Below are positions 1-7,469 of a stretch of DNA of 62,892 bases, one piece after another (within the stretch, counting starts at the first letter, position 1; each line of letters begins with the position of its first letter). Both the position numbers and the translations under genes were made by a program. The stretch spans positions 1 to 62,892 of the forward strand of contig NZ_NOJZ02000014.1 in the NCBI RefSeq assembly GCF_002251085.2, in the 5' to 3' direction. A model generated the notes under the pieces. The model made no database searches and was not told the DNA's origin. It saw nothing but the letters and a program-made list of their open reading frames with translations. The DNA comes from Romboutsia maritimum. GTDB taxonomy: Bacteria; Bacillota; Clostridia; Peptostreptococcales; Peptostreptococcaceae.

Positions 1-240
1 GAGCAATGCAAAAAGGATGGATAAATTTAAATGGAACATGGTACTATTTAAGAAATAACGGAGAAATGTCAACAGGTTGGGAAAAAGTAGGAAATAAGTG
101 GTACTATTTATCTAATTCAGGAGCAATGCAAAAAGGATGGATAAATTTAAATGGAACATGGTACTATTTAAGAAATAATGGAGAAATGTCAATAGGTTGG
201 GAAAAAGTAGGTAATAAATGGTATTACTTATATAATTCAG
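1..240 (+). repeat. 120-bp coding tandem repeat (two copies)
   Basis: Bases 1-120 and 121-240 are nearly identical. The few differences are mostly silent or conservative. Each unit encodes two cell wall binding repeats. The near-identity at DNA level suggests recent duplication or gene conversion within the surface protein gene. Confidence 0.85.
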
Positions 241-314
241 GCAAAATGGCTAAAAATATTATTGTAGATGGATGGAAAATAAATTTTGCGGGAATTGGAA
301 TGAAAATAAAATAA
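1..314 (+). CDS. Cell wall / choline-binding repeat protein, C-terminal fragment
   Basis: The reading frame is open to the left edge of the window, so only the C-terminal ~104 residues of a larger protein are present. It consists of alternating ~20-residue units of the type GWxxxNGxWYYLxxxGxM and GWEKVGNKWYYLxNSGxM, the aromatic and glycine pattern of cell wall binding type 1 / choline-binding repeats that attach toxins, autolysins and surface proteins to the envelope. The tail ends with a non-repeat GWKINFAGIGMKIK. The catalytic or functional N-terminal part is outside the window, so the role is unknown. A strong terminator follows at 361. Confidence 0.8.
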   Translation, partial: AMQKGWINLNGTWYYLRNNGEMSTGWEKVGNKWYYLSNSGAMQKGWINLNGTWYYLRNNGEMSIGWEKVGNKWYYLYNSGKMAKNIIVDGWKINFAGIGMKIK

Positions 315-360
315 AATAAAATGATTTTATAGGAGAATATTAGCTCTGAGGGTATTATTC

Positions 361-410
361 AAGAATGCAGATAGATTTGTGTAAAAACAAATTTATCTGC
401 ATTCTTTTTA
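361..410 (+). terminator. Rho-independent terminator with conserved apical stem
   Basis: Arms 361-380 and 387-406 pair over 20 bp with one G-T wobble, followed by CTTTTTATT. The inner part (TAGATTTGTGTAAAAAC then AAATTTA) recurs in the terminators at 4969 and 13054. Confidence 0.85.
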
Positions 411-439
411 TTAATAAATAGATAGCTTAATTTATATTA
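371..439 (+). repeat. Left copy of ~69-bp repeat flanking the HMA / P-type ATPase operon
   Basis: This segment (terminator inner stem, T-run and the following TTAATAAATAGATAGCTTAA stretch) matches 4977-5044 with a handful of substitutions and a 1-base indel. The two copies are direct repeats on either side of the operon at 617-4933. Confidence 0.7.
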
Positions 440-616
440 TATTTTATAAGTTATAAAAATGAATTTTGTTTAAAATAAGATATAAACGATTAAATATTGC
501 AAAAAAAGGTATTTAGTGGAAAAATATATATAATTTATGATATACTTAAAAAATATTAGATTTTGACGCAATATAAATAATTTGAATTATTACAAAAAAG
601 TAGGAGGGGATAGAAG

Positions 617-1180
617 ATGAATATGGTAAAGATAGCTTTATTAGCCTCTGGATTTTTAATATCTAGAGAAAAATCAAATAAGGACAAGATTAAAAATAAC
701 TTACCAAATTTTAGGGGGATATTAGAAGTACAACATTATATACCGAGTAGGATTAGACTTAATTGCCCTGTTTTAGAAAACAACGAAGCAGGAGAAAAAG
801 CATTAGTTGATACTTGTAAGAAGATACCAGGTATAAATAAAATTATAGTAAATAAATGCATAGGGACAATATTAGTAGAATATGATGTTCATAGTCTAGA
901 ACCAGTACTTATAATGGGAATTATTTTAAAAGTTTTAGGATTAGAAAATCAAATTAAAAAAGGGACAGATTCATTAATTGATAGAGAAAGTATTAATATT
1001 GCAGAAAGTCTAAATCGTACGGTACATGAAAAAACTAATGGAATAATAGATTTAAAGGGAATGATAATGATTTTAGTAGGTGGTTATGCTATGTATGATA
1101 TAAAAGCTAGACCAGATATTAGACCTTGTGGATATACATGTTTATGGTGGATATATTCTAGGTTAGCTGATAAAATTTAA
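617..1180 (+). CDS. HMA_2-like domain protein, first gene of P-type ATPase operon
   Basis: 187 residues, ATG behind the strong site AGGAGGGG. A hydrophobic N-terminus is followed (about residues 38-105) by an HMA-like ferredoxin fold. That fold carries the motif IPSRIRLNCP and the strand GTILVEYD, and it lacks the CxxC metal ligand of classical heavy-metal-associated domains. The C-terminus has a hydrophobic stretch and a RPCGYTCLWWIYS segment of the kind found in small proteins beside CtpC-like ATPases. It heads a run of four genes with the same RIR[L/V] motif, so a role in supporting or regulating the ATPase at 1612 is likely. The metal is not determinable. Confidence 0.7.
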   Translation: MNMVKIALLASGFLISREKSNKDKIKNNLPNFRGILEVQHYIPSRIRLNCPVLENNEAGEKALVDTCKKIPGINKIIVNKCIGTILVEYDVHSLEPVLIMGIILKVLGLENQIKKGTDSLIDRESINIAESLNRTVHEKTNGIIDLKGMIMILVGGYAMYDIKARPDIRPCGYTCLWWIYSRLADKI

Positions 1181-1210
1181 GTATTTACTAAGACTGGAGA
1201 TTTAATAGAG

Positions 1211-1591
1211 ATGATAGATTTTAAAAATTATATAATAAAGCATTTTGCAAGGTTTAAGGTGGTTCATACAATACCAGGAAGAATAAGGCTTAAAGTTAGT
1301 AATGCATCAAAGATACCTAAAGAAGCTAGAGAATATGATAGATATGTTATACAAGGGATTAGGATTCTTGATGGAATAGAACATGTAGAGTTTAATTATT
1401 TAACAGGTAGTGTATTGATAAATTATGATACTACTAAGGTATATGAGGATAAGGTTATAAAATGGATAAATAAAGTTTTAGAAATAGTACTGCAAGATAT
1501 AAAGCTTATTCAAGAATATGGAGAAACCAACGCAAGCTATGTAGTAGGTACATTAGAACAAAAACTGAGGGAAATTGTAAATACAATATAA
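1211..1591 (+). CDS. HMA_2-like domain protein, second gene of operon
   Basis: 126 residues, almost entirely one HMA-like domain: VVHTIPGRIRLKV early, then a strand SVLINYD about 45 residues later and a helix-rich C-terminus. There is no CxxC. ATG follows GGAG with no room for its own promoter, 30 bases after the preceding stop, so it is co-transcribed. It resembles the N-terminal domain of the ATPase encoded immediately downstream and may be a soluble partner or chaperone-like module of that pump. That function is an inference. Confidence 0.7.
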   Translation: MIDFKNYIIKHFARFKVVHTIPGRIRLKVSNASKIPKEAREYDRYVIQGIRILDGIEHVEFNYLTGSVLINYDTTKVYEDKVIKWINKVLEIVLQDIKLIQEYGETNASYVVGTLEQKLREIVNTI

Positions 1592-1611
1592 AAGTTAGGT
1601 GAATAGAGATT

Positions 1612-3810
1612 ATGTTTGTAAAGAAACAAGATTTATTTAAATTAGTTATAAAGCACTCATTAACGGGGAGGATAAGACTTAATTGTAGAGCGTTAAGATA
1701 TCTTAACGAGTTTAATGAAGAGATTTTAAGAGATTTATTAGATACTAAAATAATTAAAAAAGCTAGCATAAATAATATAACTAAGAACATTCTTATAAAT
1801 TATGATAGTAATATGATTGATCAAGATGATTTGATGAAAATTGTAACAGAAGTACTGTCTAGTTACTCATTATATGCTTATAAAGAAGAAAGAAAAGAAG
1901 AAGCATCAAATATAATAGTTAGAGAAAGAGAAGAAGATGTTAAAGATATTGCTAAAAGATTAGCTATAAATGTATCTTTAATAGGATATTCTTTAGCTAC
2001 AAAAAAAAATGAGATTAGTGCAACAGATCCTATATATAAAAGGTTTTTGAGTGTTCCAGCAATAGGTGCAGTGTATCTTACAAAATCTTTATTCAATGAT
2101 GGAATAGGTGGACTTTTAAAAACTAAAAAGCCTAATGCAGATACACTTACGATATCTTCTATTTTAGCTAGTATATTAACAGGAAAGGGAACCTCAGCAC
2201 TTACTATAATACTTTTATCTGATATAGCTGAATTTATGACAAGTTATACAATGAAAAAGACTAGAGAATCCATAAAGCATATGATGGACTTGAACGAAGA
2301 TTATGTATGGAAACAAGAAGAAAATGGTTCTGTAAGACGTATATTAGTAGATGATGTTAAGGTAGGATATAAGATAGTAGTTCATACAGGCGAAAAAATA
2401 TGTGTAGATGGAATTGTGATAAACGGAGAGGCTATAGTTGATCAGTCTGCTGTAACAGGTGAGTATATGCCTGATATCAAGAAGGTTGGAAGTGAAGTGT
2501 TTTCAGGTACGTTGGTTAAAAACGGTAATATAATTGTTGAAACACAAAGAGCAGGAGACAATACTGTAGTTTCTAGAATTATAAATTTAGTCGAAGATGC
2601 AGCTTATAATAAAGCTAAGATTCAAGACTATGCAGATAAGTTTTCAAATTATTTAATCCCATTTAATTTCGTATTAGCTGGAGCGACATATATTGCAACT
2701 AAGAGTATGACAAGAGCATTAAATATGATGATAATAGATTACTCTTGTGGTATAAAATTATCTACAGCTACGGCTTTTTCAGCAGCTATAAATACTGCTG
2801 TTAGAAATGGAGTTTTAATAAAAGGTGGAAATTATATAGAAGCATTAGCAGAAGCTGATACTTTAATTTTAGATAAAACAGGAACTTTAACACAAGGAAA
2901 GCCAGAAGTTTTAGATATGGTTACAGTAGATGATGTAAGTTGCAAAGAGCTAATAGCAATTGCCGCAACAGCAGAAGAAACATCATCACATCCTATGGCA
3001 AATGCAATACTTTCTAAGGCTAGAATGCAAGGTATTGAAGTACCACAACATGGCGAAATAATAACACATGTAGCTAAGGGTGTAGAAACTAATATTGAAG
3101 AAGATATAGTAAGAGTTGGAAATAGGTTGTTTTTACAAGAAAATGATATAGATGTGGATGTTTTGAATGATGAGGTTAGAGACTTAAAGAAAAAAGGTCA
3201 AAGTATAATTTATGTAGCTAAAAATAATAAGTTATTAGGCATAATAGGAATACAAGATAAAATGAGAGAAAACATGAAAAAATCTCTTAATAATATAAGG
3301 TATCAAGGTGTAGATGAAATACTTTTATTAACGGGTGATTTAAAAGAACAAGCTAAAATAGTTGCTAAAAAAATGGGAATAGATGGATATAAAGCAGAAC
3401 TATTACCAGAAGATAAAGCTAAAACTATACTTAAATTACAATCTAAAAATTCAAAGGTCATAATGGTCGGAGATGGTATAAATGATGCTCCTGCACTTGC
3501 ATATTCAAATGTAGGGATATCTTTAGGCGGAAGTTGTACAGATGCAGCAATAGAAACTGCAGATATAACGATACAAAGTGATGATCCGATGACTTTACCA
3601 GCTATAATGAATTTATCTAAAAAAACAATGAGTGTAGTTAAACAAAATTTCGGTCTTGTAATAGGTATAAATAGTTTGGGGTTAGTATTTAGTGCGGCAG
3701 GAGTATTACCAGTGTTCTGGGGAGCTGTTCTTCATAATTCAAGTACAATATTTGTAGTTTCTAACTCAATTAGATTATTATTTACCAATTTAGAAAATAT
3801 AAGAAAATAA
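1612..3810 (+). CDS. CtpC-like heavy-metal P1B-type ATPase
   Basis: 732 residues, within the normal P1B size range. An N-terminal HMA_2-like domain (HSLTGRIRLN near residue 20, NILINYD) precedes the membrane core. Visible motifs: actuator TGE near 282, phosphorylation site DKTGTLT with Asp421, the P1B-specific SSHP (His460-Pro461) in the nucleotide domain, and GDGINDAPA near 620. The ion-selectivity helix reads DYSCGIKLSTA (Cys379) instead of the CPC/SPC of copper or zinc pumps. Cysteine-containing, proline-free versions are characteristic of CtpC-type ATPases (manganese or related metals, mycobacterial CtpC precedent). The P-type export function is certain in outline; the metal is inferred. 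Confidence 0.9.
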   Translation: MFVKKQDLFKLVIKHSLTGRIRLNCRALRYLNEFNEEILRDLLDTKIIKKASINNITKNILINYDSNMIDQDDLMKIVTEVLSSYSLYAYKEERKEEASNIIVREREEDVKDIAKRLAINVSLIGYSLATKKNEISATDPIYKRFLSVPAIGAVYLTKSLFNDGIGGLLKTKKPNADTLTISSILASILTGKGTSALTIILLSDIAEFMTSYTMKKTRESIKHMMDLNEDYVWKQEENGSVRRILVDDVKVGYKIVVHTGEKICVDGIVINGEAIVDQSAVTGEYMPDIKKVGSEVFSGTLVKNGNIIVETQRAGDNTVVSRIINLVEDAAYNKAKIQDYADKFSNYLIPFNFVLAGATYIATKSMTRALNMMIIDYSCGIKLSTATAFSAAINTAVRNGVLIKGGNYIEALAEADTLILDKTGTLTQGKPEVLDMVTVDDVSCKELIAIAATAEETSSHPMANAILSKARMQGIEVPQHGEIITHVAKGVETNIEEDIVRVGNRLFLQENDIDVDVLNDEVRDLKKKGQSIIYVAKNNKLLGIIGIQDKMRENMKKSLNNIRYQGVDEILLLTGDLKEQAKIVAKKMGIDGYKAELLPEDKAKTILKLQSKNSKVIMVGDGINDAPALAYSNVGISLGGSCTDAAIETADITIQSDDPMTLPAIMNLSKKTMSVVKQNFGLVIGINSLGLVFSAAGVLPVFWGAVLHNSSTIFVVSNSIRLLFTNLENIRK

Positions 3811-3830
3811 AATGCAAGGGTGGAATTAAT

Positions 3831-4619
3831 TTGAATTATCCAACAATAGTAATGGTACATAAATTAGAGGGTAGAATTAGAGTAAAGATATCTCATCCGG
3901 TAATAGATATTAAACAAGCTGAAGAATTTATACAAGGAGTAGAGGGAATAACTTATATTAGATATAATGAGCATATAAAATCAATGCTTATAAAGTTTAA
4001 TCCAGCGACTATAAGTAGTGAGAATGTTATAATAAAAATAGCTATATTTATGTCTGAAGAGTATGGTTTATCTAAAATTAAGTTTATATCAGATTGTCAT
4101 AAAAATAATATGCCATTACTTTCATATTACTCCATGATATCTATATTAGGAGCAAATATAATTAAATTTTTAAATCCAGTAAATCAAGTTCAAGATTTCG
4201 TCAACTGGATAGCAACAGGGATTACAGTAGGTGCTATAGGAGAACATGCTTATCATGAAATGAGCCAAATGGGAACTATAGATCCGGAAGTAATGTCTGT
4301 TATGTATTTAGCAAATTCAATTGGAAAAGGTAATATGGTTAATGCTTCACTTATAACATGGATAACAACATTTGGTAGACATATATTACAAAAGTCTTAT
4401 GAAAGTTTTATAATAAACATTGAGAGAATTCAGTCTCAATGCTCTAGTGAATCATGTTATGACATATCTGTAGTACCAAGTATTGAAAAAGAGAAAAGAA
4501 TAGATACTTTTAAACTATTTGCTAGTGAAATAATAGAAAGTCAAAATAGTAGATTAAATGGAAATTTAAGAGTAAGACAAGGAAATTTAAATAAGGGTGT
4601 GTTTTGCAATATAAAATAA
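3831..4619 (+). CDS. HMA_2-like domain membrane protein, fourth RIR[L/V] gene
   Basis: 262 residues from a TTG start eight bases after GGTGG, 20 bases after the ATPase stop. The N-terminal domain has VHKLEGRIRVKIS and the strand SMLIKFNP. The middle (residues ~90-190) is moderately hydrophobic with glycine-rich helices and may associate with the membrane. The C-terminus is polar with no recognised domain. It is the fourth consecutive product with this domain in one operon. It lacks ATPase motifs, so it is an accessory component. Precise role unknown. Confidence 0.65.
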   Translation: MNYPTIVMVHKLEGRIRVKISHPVIDIKQAEEFIQGVEGITYIRYNEHIKSMLIKFNPATISSENVIIKIAIFMSEEYGLSKIKFISDCHKNNMPLLSYYSMISILGANIIKFLNPVNQVQDFVNWIATGITVGAIGEHAYHEMSQMGTIDPEVMSVMYLANSIGKGNMVNASLITWITTFGRHILQKSYESFIINIERIQSQCSSESCYDISVVPSIEKEKRIDTFKLFASEIIESQNSRLNGNLRVRQGNLNKGVFCNIK

Positions 4620-4654
4620 GTCAGTAATTTATTTAACATATAGGAGGAAGAATT

Positions 4655-4933
4655 ATGATAATACCACAAACAATAAATAAAGATCATGTAAAAGGGGCTT
4701 TAGTAGGAGTAGGAATATGCGCTGCAGGATATTACTTATACAAGAAGAATCAAACTCAAGTAGATAATTTCTTAAGAGAGCAAGGTATAAGTGTTCCAAC
4801 AGCTAATCATAAAGAGTATAAGCATATGTCTATAGAAGAATTAATGGAAACTAAAGAGTTAGTAGAAGATTTAATAGCAGAGAAGGAAATAAACTTAAAC
4901 TCTGATGTAGAAAATAATCTAATAGTAGAGTAA
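4655..4933 (+). CDS. Small membrane-associated protein, end of metal ATPase operon
   Basis: 92 residues with an excellent AGGAGGAAG site. Residues ~14-30 form one glycine-rich hydrophobic helix (GALVGVGICAAGYYLYKK), followed by a charged helical tail rich in Glu and Lys (ELMETKELVEDLIAEKE). It is not identified as a known family. Its position as the last gene before the terminator at 4969 ties it to the HMA/P-type ATPase operon. A helper for membrane assembly of the pump is possible but unproven. Confidence 0.6.
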   Translation: MIIPQTINKDHVKGALVGVGICAAGYYLYKKNQTQVDNFLREQGISVPTANHKEYKHMSIEELMETKELVEDLIAEKEINLNSDVENNLIVE

Positions 4934-4968
4934 TTTAAATAGGATAGAGATAATAATAAGATAATATA

Positions 4969-5017
4969 GGGTGTAGATAGATTTGTGTGAAAATAAATTT
5001 ACCTACACCCTTTTTAT
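4969..5017 (+). terminator. Terminator of the HMA / P-type ATPase operon
   Basis: GGGTGTAGATAGATTT and AAATTTACCTACACCC pair around a GTGTGAAAAT-type loop, followed by CTTTTTATT. The outer stem differs from the terminator at 361 but the apical part is the same. Confidence 0.85.
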
Positions 5018-5044
5018 TAATAATAGATAGCTTAATTTATATTA
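4977..5044 (+). repeat. Right copy of ~69-bp repeat flanking the HMA / P-type ATPase operon
   Basis: Direct repeat of 371-439. The shared part continues beyond the T-run into the same AATAGATAGCTTAATTTATA stretch, so it is more than a conserved terminator stem. Confidence 0.7.
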
Positions 5045-5054
5045 AATAATAATA

Positions 5055-5141
5055 GCCAACTGCATAGAATTTGCATATAATCAGCCTCAAGATGTATGTA
5101 TAAGAGAAATTGTAATAGCAAAAACTAAGCAAGAAGACTAA
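5055..5141 (+). pseudogene. C-terminal remnant of an SDR-family oxidoreductase
   Basis: The frame starting at 5055 reads EFAYNQPQDVCIREIVIAK, then TKQED and a stop. This pattern (NQP..V.I.EIV....KQ) is typical of the extreme C-terminus of short-chain dehydrogenases of the YdfG type. The frame is closed by stops just upstream (TAA at 5043), directly after the terminator, so the rest of the gene is gone. The remaining ~170 bases to the next gene show no clear coding sequence. Confidence 0.55.
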
Positions 5142-5312
5142 AAAAGTGAAGTATCAGATGTTATAAGAATTTTAGACATAAGATTAATTTTATTAAAAAA
5201 GAAGTTAGAGGAAACTTTAATTATGATAGGAATTATAGTACATATTGGAATAACGGCAAAGTCATGTTATTTTATTATTGGAGGATAAATTATATTTATA
5301 GAAAAGAGATGA

Positions 5313-6017
5313 ATGAAAATGAAATTTACATTATGTAAGTTTATAAGGTTAATGTTAGGATTTATAATTTGTGCATTAGGTATAGTTTTAATGGTAAATG
5401 CTAATTTAGGATTAGCTCCTTGGGACGTATTACATGGAGGAATATCTAAACTTGTAGGAATAACAATGGGTCAAGCTAATATACTAGTTGCAATTATAGT
5501 TGTATTATTTAATATAATCATAGGAGAAAATGTAGGGTGGGGAACTATTTTAAATATGATTATTATAGGATGGTTCATTGATATATTTATGTTGAACAAT
5601 ATAGTACCAGTATCAACAAATTTTAGTATAGGAATCATAATGATGTTTTTAGGAATGCTTGTATTGAGCTTAGGGTGCTATTTATATATTGGCGTTGGAA
5701 TAGGTACTGGAGCAAGAGATGGTATGATGGTTGCTATTCAGAAAAAAACTGGAAAATCTATTAGATTTGTTAGGAATATAATTGAAATAGGAGCACTTAC
5801 AATAGGTTTCTTGTTAGGAGGTAAAGTAGGTATTGGAACAATAATAAGTAGTTTATTCTTAGGTCATTTCATACAATTTATATTTAAGATATTTAAATTT
5901 GATGTATCAAGTATTTGTCATAGATATATAATAGATGATATAAAATATTTAAGGTATGCAGTTAAGAATAAGATAAATAAAAAACAAAATTGTTTAAGTA
6001 TAGAAAATGATGAGTAG
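5313..6017 (+). CDS. YczE/YitT-like integral membrane protein
   Basis: 234 residues, about six hydrophobic segments. The motif NLGLAPWDVLHGGISK near residue 30 and the glycine-rich GVGIGTGARDGMMVAIQKKTG near 130 are the signatures of the YczE/YyaS/YitT membrane protein family, whose transported substrate or function is not established. ATG at 5313 is followed by a second ATG six bases later; the upstream site AAGAGATG is weak. It stands alone, bounded by a gene remnant upstream and a terminator at 6056. Confidence 0.75.
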   Translation: MKMKFTLCKFIRLMLGFIICALGIVLMVNANLGLAPWDVLHGGISKLVGITMGQANILVAIIVVLFNIIIGENVGWGTILNMIIIGWFIDIFMLNNIVPVSTNFSIGIIMMFLGMLVLSLGCYLYIGVGIGTGARDGMMVAIQKKTGKSIRFVRNIIEIGALTIGFLLGGKVGIGTIISSLFLGHFIQFIFKIFKFDVSSICHRYIIDDIKYLRYAVKNKINKKQNCLSIENDE

Positions 6018-6055
6018 AATTACAATTTGAATATGAAAAAGAAATTTAAGCAATC

Positions 6056-6092
6056 ATATGGCACTTATATTTTATAGGTGCCATATTTTTTA
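6056..6092 (+). terminator. Rho-independent terminator
   Basis: ATATGGCACTTAT pairs with ATAGGTGCCATAT (one wobble), followed by a run of Ts. It ends the YczE-like gene. Confidence 0.85.
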
Positions 6093-6313
6093 GTTTAATT
6101 TAAAGATGTAAGTGGTTCAAGATAGTAATTAGGTATGAGCTATTGTAAGTAGAAAGTTTTATAAAAGTATATAGGTAGGAATTTGAAATATAAATAAAAG
6201 AATGATATAATTCAATTAGTGATAATAAACATCAATTGAATATGAGTATATCTATTAATAAAAAATACTTTTTTTGAATATATTAAATATAAGTAAGATG
6301 AGGAGATATGATG

Positions 6314-7309
6314 ATGAATGGAAAACAAGATATTGTAGATATGTATTATAAATATATAGAACAAGAATTAAGTTGTAGAACCTCAGAGGAGTTATTAGGT
6401 AAAAAGTATGTTATTTCAAAAAAATTTGGGGTAGGCAATTTTTATAGAATGAAAATAGAAGATGGATTAGAAATTTCAACACTTAAGATTAGTAAAACAG
6501 ACATGTATTTTCAAAATAGAAAACATAATGATGATATATTAGAGATTGGATATTGTTATAGTGGATGTGTAAAAATATTTTCATCGCCTCAGAATAAGGA
6601 ATATACACTTAAAGAAGGAGATGTTTTTTTATATAAAGCACTAAATGATGTAGAGTATTTTAAATTTATATATAATAACTGCCAAACTATATCTATTCAT
6701 ATAAATTTAAAAAATATCAAAAATGTGATAAATCCGATATGGGAAAATAGAATTATTACAGATTGGAATAAATACACAAATAACATATTTAAAGAGGATA
6801 TATTGATAATAGAAAAGGCTAGTTTAAAAATAAAAGAATTAGCTAAGGAAATAGACTCTATTTCAGTTGATAATATTATGGGATATATGAAACTAAAGCT
6901 TAAAACAATAGAGTTTCTAGACATATTTTTTCAAGAAAAGTTTAAGGAAAAAAAGGCAACTAATTTAAAACAATATAAAACAGAAACAGAAATTGTAATT
7001 AAGGCTAAAGAAATAATAGAAGCTAATTTTCAAAACATACCTTCAGTTAAAGAATTAGCCAGTTACTTAAATATAAGTATATATAAATTACAAGAAGAAT
7101 TTAAAAATATAACAGGGGATACGGTTTATGAATATATTAAAAAAGTAAGAATTGAAAAATCAAAATATTTATTAAAAAGTACAGAGATGTCAATTTTAGA
7201 AATTGCGAATGAAATAGGATATGAAAATCCAAGTAAATTTTCAAGTTTATTTAAACGATATAATAATATAACACCTTTAAAGTATAGAAAATTAAATATA
7301 GAAAATTAA
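6314..7309 (+). CDS. AraC-family transcriptional regulator, likely of the metallophore ABC genes
   Basis: 331 residues. The C-terminal ~100 residues contain two helix-turn-helix units (VKELASYLNISIYKLQEEF and SILEIANEIGYENPSKFSSL) ending in the AraC hallmark FKRYNNITPLKYR. The N-terminal ~200 residues resemble the ligand domain of siderophore-sensing AraC regulators such as PchR/YbtA, with a cupin-like EYTLKEGDVFLYK. Three ATGs occur in frame (6308, 6311, 6314); the last is best spaced from AGGAG and was chosen. It lies directly upstream of the Fur-box-preceded ABC pair, so it probably activates that operon when the metallophore is present. Confidence 0.8.
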   Translation: MNGKQDIVDMYYKYIEQELSCRTSEELLGKKYVISKKFGVGNFYRMKIEDGLEISTLKISKTDMYFQNRKHNDDILEIGYCYSGCVKIFSSPQNKEYTLKEGDVFLYKALNDVEYFKFIYNNCQTISIHINLKNIKNVINPIWENRIITDWNKYTNNIFKEDILIIEKASLKIKELAKEIDSISVDNIMGYMKLKLKTIEFLDIFFQEKFKEKKATNLKQYKTETEIVIKAKEIIEANFQNIPSVKELASYLNISIYKLQEEFKNITGDTVYEYIKKVRIEKSKYLLKSTEMSILEIANEIGYENPSKFSSLFKRYNNITPLKYRKLNIEN

Positions 7310-7407
7310 ATATAAAAAATGATTAAATAAAAAATGTTTTACATTAAATAAAATCTTTAATAAGTTTTTGTTTTTGGAGCAGTTTTTATTTTTTTTGGAG
7401 TGGAATA

Positions 7408-7422
7408 TGATAATGATTATCG
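7408..7422 (+). promoter_or_regulatory. Fur box
   Basis: TGATAATGATTATCG matches the 7-1-7 Fur consensus TGATAATnATTATCA at 14 of 15 positions. It lies ~48 bases before the start of the ABC operon, so the operon should be repressed in iron-replete cells. Confidence 0.75.
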
Positions 7423-7469
7423 TTTATACTTATTTTAGATGAAAAATATTGTTTAGAAAGGAGAGAATT

